Source of the DNA: Acetomicrobium sp. UBA5826
Lineage (GTDB): Bacteria > Synergistota > Synergistia > Synergistales > Acetomicrobiaceae
Assembly: GCF_002433005.1 (NCBI RefSeq)
Contig: NZ_DJHF01000018.1
Coordinates: 18,246 to 82,245 of the forward strand
Reading direction: 5' to 3'
DNA length: 64,000 nt
The translations under genes and the position numbers were made by a program. Positions 61,374 to 64,000 of the stretch are shown here, piece by piece (within the stretch, counting starts at the first letter, position 1; every line of letters starts with the position of its first letter). The notes under the pieces are model-generated. The model saw only the letters and a list, made by a program, of their open reading frames with translations. It made no database searches and had not been told where the DNA came from.

Positions 61374-61524
61374 TTAACCTTTCATTTAACTAACGAAGAA
61401 GAGTGTAATTGTGTCATACTGTAGGCTTTATATGTTGACGTTGCAATATGGGATATGAAGATGAAACATTGCGAAATTTTTTGTAATTACCAATATTATA
61501 CTACTCCTTTAAGTTAGAGAAAAC

Positions 61525-61562
61525 AAAAAAGCGCTCTTCGGATTGCGAAGAACGCTTTTTGT
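61525..61562 (-). terminator. Intrinsic terminator after grdD
   Basis: Hairpin AAAAAGCG-TCTTCG paired with CGAAGA-CGCTTTTT (one C/A mismatch), T-rich on exit. It ends the grd unit about 35 nt past the grdD stop. Confidence 0.82.
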
Positions 61563-61597
61563 TTTAACCTAAAGCGACAACTTTGTTTCTATCGCGA

Positions 61598-62755
61598 TTA
61601 AATGTAGCCGCCCTCGGCCAAAACTTCCTTAGCCTTGTCGAGAAAGCGTGAAGGAACTTTTACGACTGGGCCAGTGCATCCCATGGCCGATTCGGCATAT
61701 ATTCCTGACGCCCAAAGAGTTTTTACCGCATCTTCTATCGTCAAAACATCTATACCGTGGATTTCTTCGTCTGTCGGCTCCGGTTTGGGCGGCTCCACCT
61801 CCGATTTCCCGCCCTCCCCCTTGCTTTCCAGCTGGGCGAGAATGCTTTCAAGGCCTGCATTTCTAGCCCTCTCAAGTTCACTCCTCACAAGCGACGGCAG
61901 GCCAGCTAAGGACACTTCAGCCGTAAAGTAGATGGCATTTGCGATAACGTGAGCCCCGGAAGCCCTGGAAATGATGGAGACGACATAGCCCCACCCCTCT
62001 CCCACGGACGGCCCGTACCCCCAACCTAAAGCTTCGTAATTCCCGCCCGTGTTGTAGGCGCTAAATATCTTGACCAGGACATTCCCCGTCAATGTATCGG
62101 TAACGCATACATCCACGGAACCGGCTATCAAATCGTTCCCTCTTAAAATAGGCCCTCCGTCACTCCTTACGCTGTTTCCAAAGGTAATATCGTAACCGCC
62201 CTCCGCCAATTTCCTGAGAGATCTGTAAACCATTTGCGCCCCATCCACGTTTAAAATGCCAACTTTCGGCTTCTTGATTCCCCTGGCTTTGGCAACTGCT
62301 ATGCCATATACTGCATTCAACACCATGGCTTCGACTCTATTAGCGGAAGAAGTCCCCGTAGAAGTGGATATTATGAGGGGCTTCCCCTTGGCAGGCGCGT
62401 GTATCATTCCAACGGTAGCGACGCCCAAAGGGAAAGGATAATGGAGGGCAACGGCGCCTTTTATGCTACCTTCTTTCAAAGCCTTTTCCATTGCATTTTG
62501 GATGTCGGCCTCGCAATCGTCGGTCTCAATCCATTCGAGATCGTCGAAACCTTTGACACGAGGGCCTATCATAACCACTTTTATAAAAGGATATTGTTGC
62601 TGGGCAAGCCTGCCTCCCAAAGCCATCTCTTCGGAACCAAGCTCGCTTCCGCTGCTCATCAGGCCGATAGGCACAAACTTGCCTCCGCCTTTGGCCGCAT
62701 CTACAATTTCAATCAATGCTTCGCCGATTAACTTTTTCAAATTGACATCACTCAC
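61598..62755 (-). CDS. grdD: Glycine/sarcosine/betaine reductase complex protein C, alpha subunit GrdD
   Basis: With GrdC, accepts the carboxymethyl-selenoether carbon from protein A and releases acetyl phosphate. The 385 residues fit GrdD length. The C-terminal Cys in SAMGCTGPVVK (residue about 360) matches the catalytic Cys359 described for GrdD of Eubacterium acidaminophilum. Also seen: GILNVDGAQMVYRSLRKLAE and VCVTDTLTGNVLVKIFSAY. It begins 20 nt after grdC. No selenocysteine is expected in protein C. Confidence 0.95.
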   Translation of the reverse strand: MSDVNLKKLIGEALIEIVDAAKGGGKFVPIGLMSSGSELGSEEMALGGRLAQQQYPFIKVVMIGPRVKGFDDLEWIETDDCEADIQNAMEKALKEGSIKGAVALHYPFPLGVATVGMIHAPAKGKPLIISTSTGTSSANRVEAMVLNAVYGIAVAKARGIKKPKVGILNVDGAQMVYRSLRKLAEGGYDITFGNSVRSDGGPILRGNDLIAGSVDVCVTDTLTGNVLVKIFSAYNTGGNYEALGWGYGPSVGEGWGYVVSIISRASGAHVIANAIYFTAEVSLAGLPSLVRSELERARNAGLESILAQLESKGEGGKSEVEPPKPEPTDEEIHGIDVLTIEDAVKTLWASGIYAESAMGCTGPVVKVPSRFLDKAKEVLAEGGYI

Positions 62756-62775
62756 AACATTTCACCTCTTAAGCC

Positions 62776-64000
62776 TTACTCTTTGGCAGAACCTTTAAGC
62801 GAACCGGCGAGATCGGCAAGCACTTCCAAAATGATCTCCTTTATCGCTTCTTTGCTTACGGTCTTTTCCTCACCGGCAAGAGGCGAAGGCGATTCTATGA
62901 TAAAGGAAGCTCCATCAGATAGGTTCGTCAAACGTGCCAAAAAGAGGCTTCCCTTTCCTATTATCATCGACCTCTTCATCGTTCCCTTCTTTATCTTCTC
63001 ACAAGCATGCCCTATAAAAGGCACGCCGGAGGGTACATGTCCTTGCGTTGGTGCAAAGCCGGGCATTCCGCGTTCCTTTATAAAATCAGCCATATCGGCT
63101 CTTTCGAGCTCCTTCTTCATTACGGCAAGGGCTGCGATCATCTTGAAGTTGGCCTCGGGGACATTCCCCGCTCCTGCCGGCAGCGTTATCTCGGGGTTTT
63201 GCAGCTCTGCCGCATATTTATCCACATCGGCAATGCCAAGCCCGATCCGCTTTAACGGCTCGTAAACAAGAGCCTCGGTTATGGCTTGGGGAGAGGCCCC
63301 GGCCCCCACGGAATGTTTCCCGATTGCATCGAGCCTTATTACGGGAGAGATCCCATCTTCGGGAGTGAGCAATACTGCAAAATTACCCAAGACATCCTCC
63401 AGTGCCGGGATATTTTTTTTCACATGATCCCGTGCGTTCATATAAAGCTTCGGAATGGCTCCTCCGGCTAATACCACTACGTTTTTCCTGATACCGGATG
63501 CCACCTGTCCCGCTGCGTTGATAAGAGCGTAGGCAGGCCCGGCGCAAAAGCCCCTTACGTCACACCCGCTTGCATTTATACAGCCGGCAATTTCACCTAC
63601 TGATTTGGCGAAATTGCCCCCTCCCCTCTGGTTCATGTCTCCCGCAGCTTCTTCGGAACACTCTATGATGAAATCGACTTCTTCAGGTTTCATGCCCGCA
63701 CGTTTCAGTAGATGAAGCAAAGCCAATACTCCCCCGGCTTTGCAGGCTATGTTCTCGAGCAGTACATAGGAGGACAGACATTCGTCAAATTCATGGGCTT
63801 TTCTACAGCAACCAACTGTTTTGCCATCGTAATATAACGGTAACGCCTCATTCTCTCTTATTTCCCTCTCTATTTCATCAATGGGATGACCCTTTTCCAG
63901 ACGCTGTAAAATGTTAGGGTTTATCAAGGGGTGGCTTTGAAGCTTTTCCTTGACCTTTCCCGAAAAGGTTTCCTCAAGCCAGATGATGTCGAAGACGTCG
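62776..64000 (-). CDS. grdC: Glycine/sarcosine/betaine reductase protein C, beta subunit GrdC (cut by right edge)
   Basis: Beta-ketoacyl synthase III-like partner of GrdD in acetyl phosphate formation. The last 407 residues are visible and the frame stays open to base 64000, so the first part (perhaps 100 residues in a family of about 510) is outside. Visible pieces include DYI-type thiolase-fold motifs FIIECSEEAAGDMNQRGGGN, GCDVRGFCAGPAYALINAAG and VFIGHACEKI-like PFIGHACEKIKKGTMKRS. The TTG at 63927 is an internal codon, not a start. Other grd genes, if present, lie to the right. Confidence 0.93.
   Translation of the reverse strand, partial: DVFDIIWLEETFSGKVKEKLQSHPLINPNILQRLEKGHPIDEIEREIRENEALPLYYDGKTVGCCRKAHEFDECLSSYVLLENIACKAGGVLALLHLLKRAGMKPEEVDFIIECSEEAAGDMNQRGGGNFAKSVGEIAGCINASGCDVRGFCAGPAYALINAAGQVASGIRKNVVVLAGGAIPKLYMNARDHVKKNIPALEDVLGNFAVLLTPEDGISPVIRLDAIGKHSVGAGASPQAITEALVYEPLKRIGLGIADVDKYAAELQNPEITLPAGAGNVPEANFKMIAALAVMKKELERADMADFIKERGMPGFAPTQGHVPSGVPFIGHACEKIKKGTMKRSMIIGKGSLFLARLTNLSDGASFIIESPSPLAGEEKTVSKEAIKEIILEVLADLAGSLKGSAKE

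Larger units (their letters stand above)
61250..61597. other. Intergenic region between agcS and grdD
   Basis: About 350 bases without a long gene. It holds the grdD terminator, a promoter for agcS, and a possible 15-codon leader ORF under a short hairpin. I looked for a glycine riboswitch here and do not see one. The stretch 61374-61520 is AT-rich and shows nothing further I can support. Confidence 0.7.

Noticed and set aside
61250..61597. Possible glycine riboswitch before agcS
   Set aside because: The leader after the predicted start is only about 90 nt and lacks the paired aptamer pattern; no matching conserved core was found.
1..64000. CRISPR array, prophage, insertion sequence or defence island
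   Set aside because: No regularly spaced repeats, transposase, integrase, or known defence genes were seen on reading both strands; nearly all genes are core or metabolic.

Overview
The window reads as a chromosome segment of an anaerobic, amino-acid-fermenting diderm bacterium, most likely a member of the Synergistota (Acetomicrobium/Anaerobaculum-like). This is an inference from the gene mix, because no rRNA gene is present. Outer-membrane export genes (lptA, lptB, a LapA-domain protein) sit beside regulation common in Firmicutes and their relatives (T-box, CIRCE, Rex). Fermentation genes include glycine/betaine reductase protein C (grdC, grdD), alanine dehydrogenase, alanine racemase, an alanine symporter, rubredoxin and a membrane pyrophosphatase. 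Almost everything lies on the minus strand; the only convincing plus-strand gene is a hydrogenase maturation protease. I see no insertion sequences, phage genes, CRISPR arrays, tRNAs or rRNAs.

Layout in minus-strand transcription order, from high to low coordinates. 64.0-61.6 kb: grdC (runs off the right edge) and grdD, then a terminator. 61.4-57.5 kb: agcS-alr-ald for alanine uptake and catabolism, with a promoter and a possible leader peptide. 57.4-53.0 kb: transketolase, TrmI, QueH and a HypE/PurM-like protein, then rubredoxin. 52.7-46.6 kb: a T-box with a threonine (ACC) specifier drives thrC-thrB-lysC-asd, which runs on into lptA-lptB. 46.6-41.9 kb: orphan hycI on the plus strand, then murJ-hslO-exported protein-zinc-ribbon protein-tsaD. 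41.8-39.7 kb: CIRCE-groES-groEL. 39.6-35.2 kb: larB-rnr-AI-2E permease-mobB. 35.0-32.9 kb: hppA with its own promoter and terminator. 32.9-28.6 kb: dnaG-rpoD and a bacterial eRF1-like protein (baeRF). 28.5-26.2 kb: rqcP-eno-rex. 26.1-21.5 kb: yajC-secD-secF, a small helical protein and a radical SAM/SPASM protein. 21.5-0 kb: a very long co-directional run, lapA-recJ-rel-dtd-MBL hydrolase, then (with its own promoter) mreB-mreC-mreD-mrdA-minC-minD-minE-rodA-radical SAM-DUF2344-rng-smc-trmN6-rsmI-metG (metG leaves at the left edge).

Functionally the left third joins cell shape (MreBCD, PBP2, RodA), division-site choice (MinCDE), chromosome organisation (SMC), RNA processing (RNase E/G) and translation fidelity (RsmI, MetRS, Dtd, Rel). 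The centre carries core replication, transcription and protein-quality genes. The right third is amino-acid metabolism. No clearly new multi-gene system is visible. The least explained items are the radical SAM/SPASM protein with its small helical partner, the baeRF protein close to RqcP, the orphan HycI and the HypE-like protein without a HypE tail, a Cys-rich 58-residue zinc-ribbon protein, and a possible hairpin-occluded leader ORF before agcS.

Many essential genes here appear to start at TTG (smc, rng, mreB, secD, yajC, dnaG, murJ, alr). I moved several starts inward from the longest reading frame, where the Shine-Dalgarno position and the family's usual N-terminus agreed.
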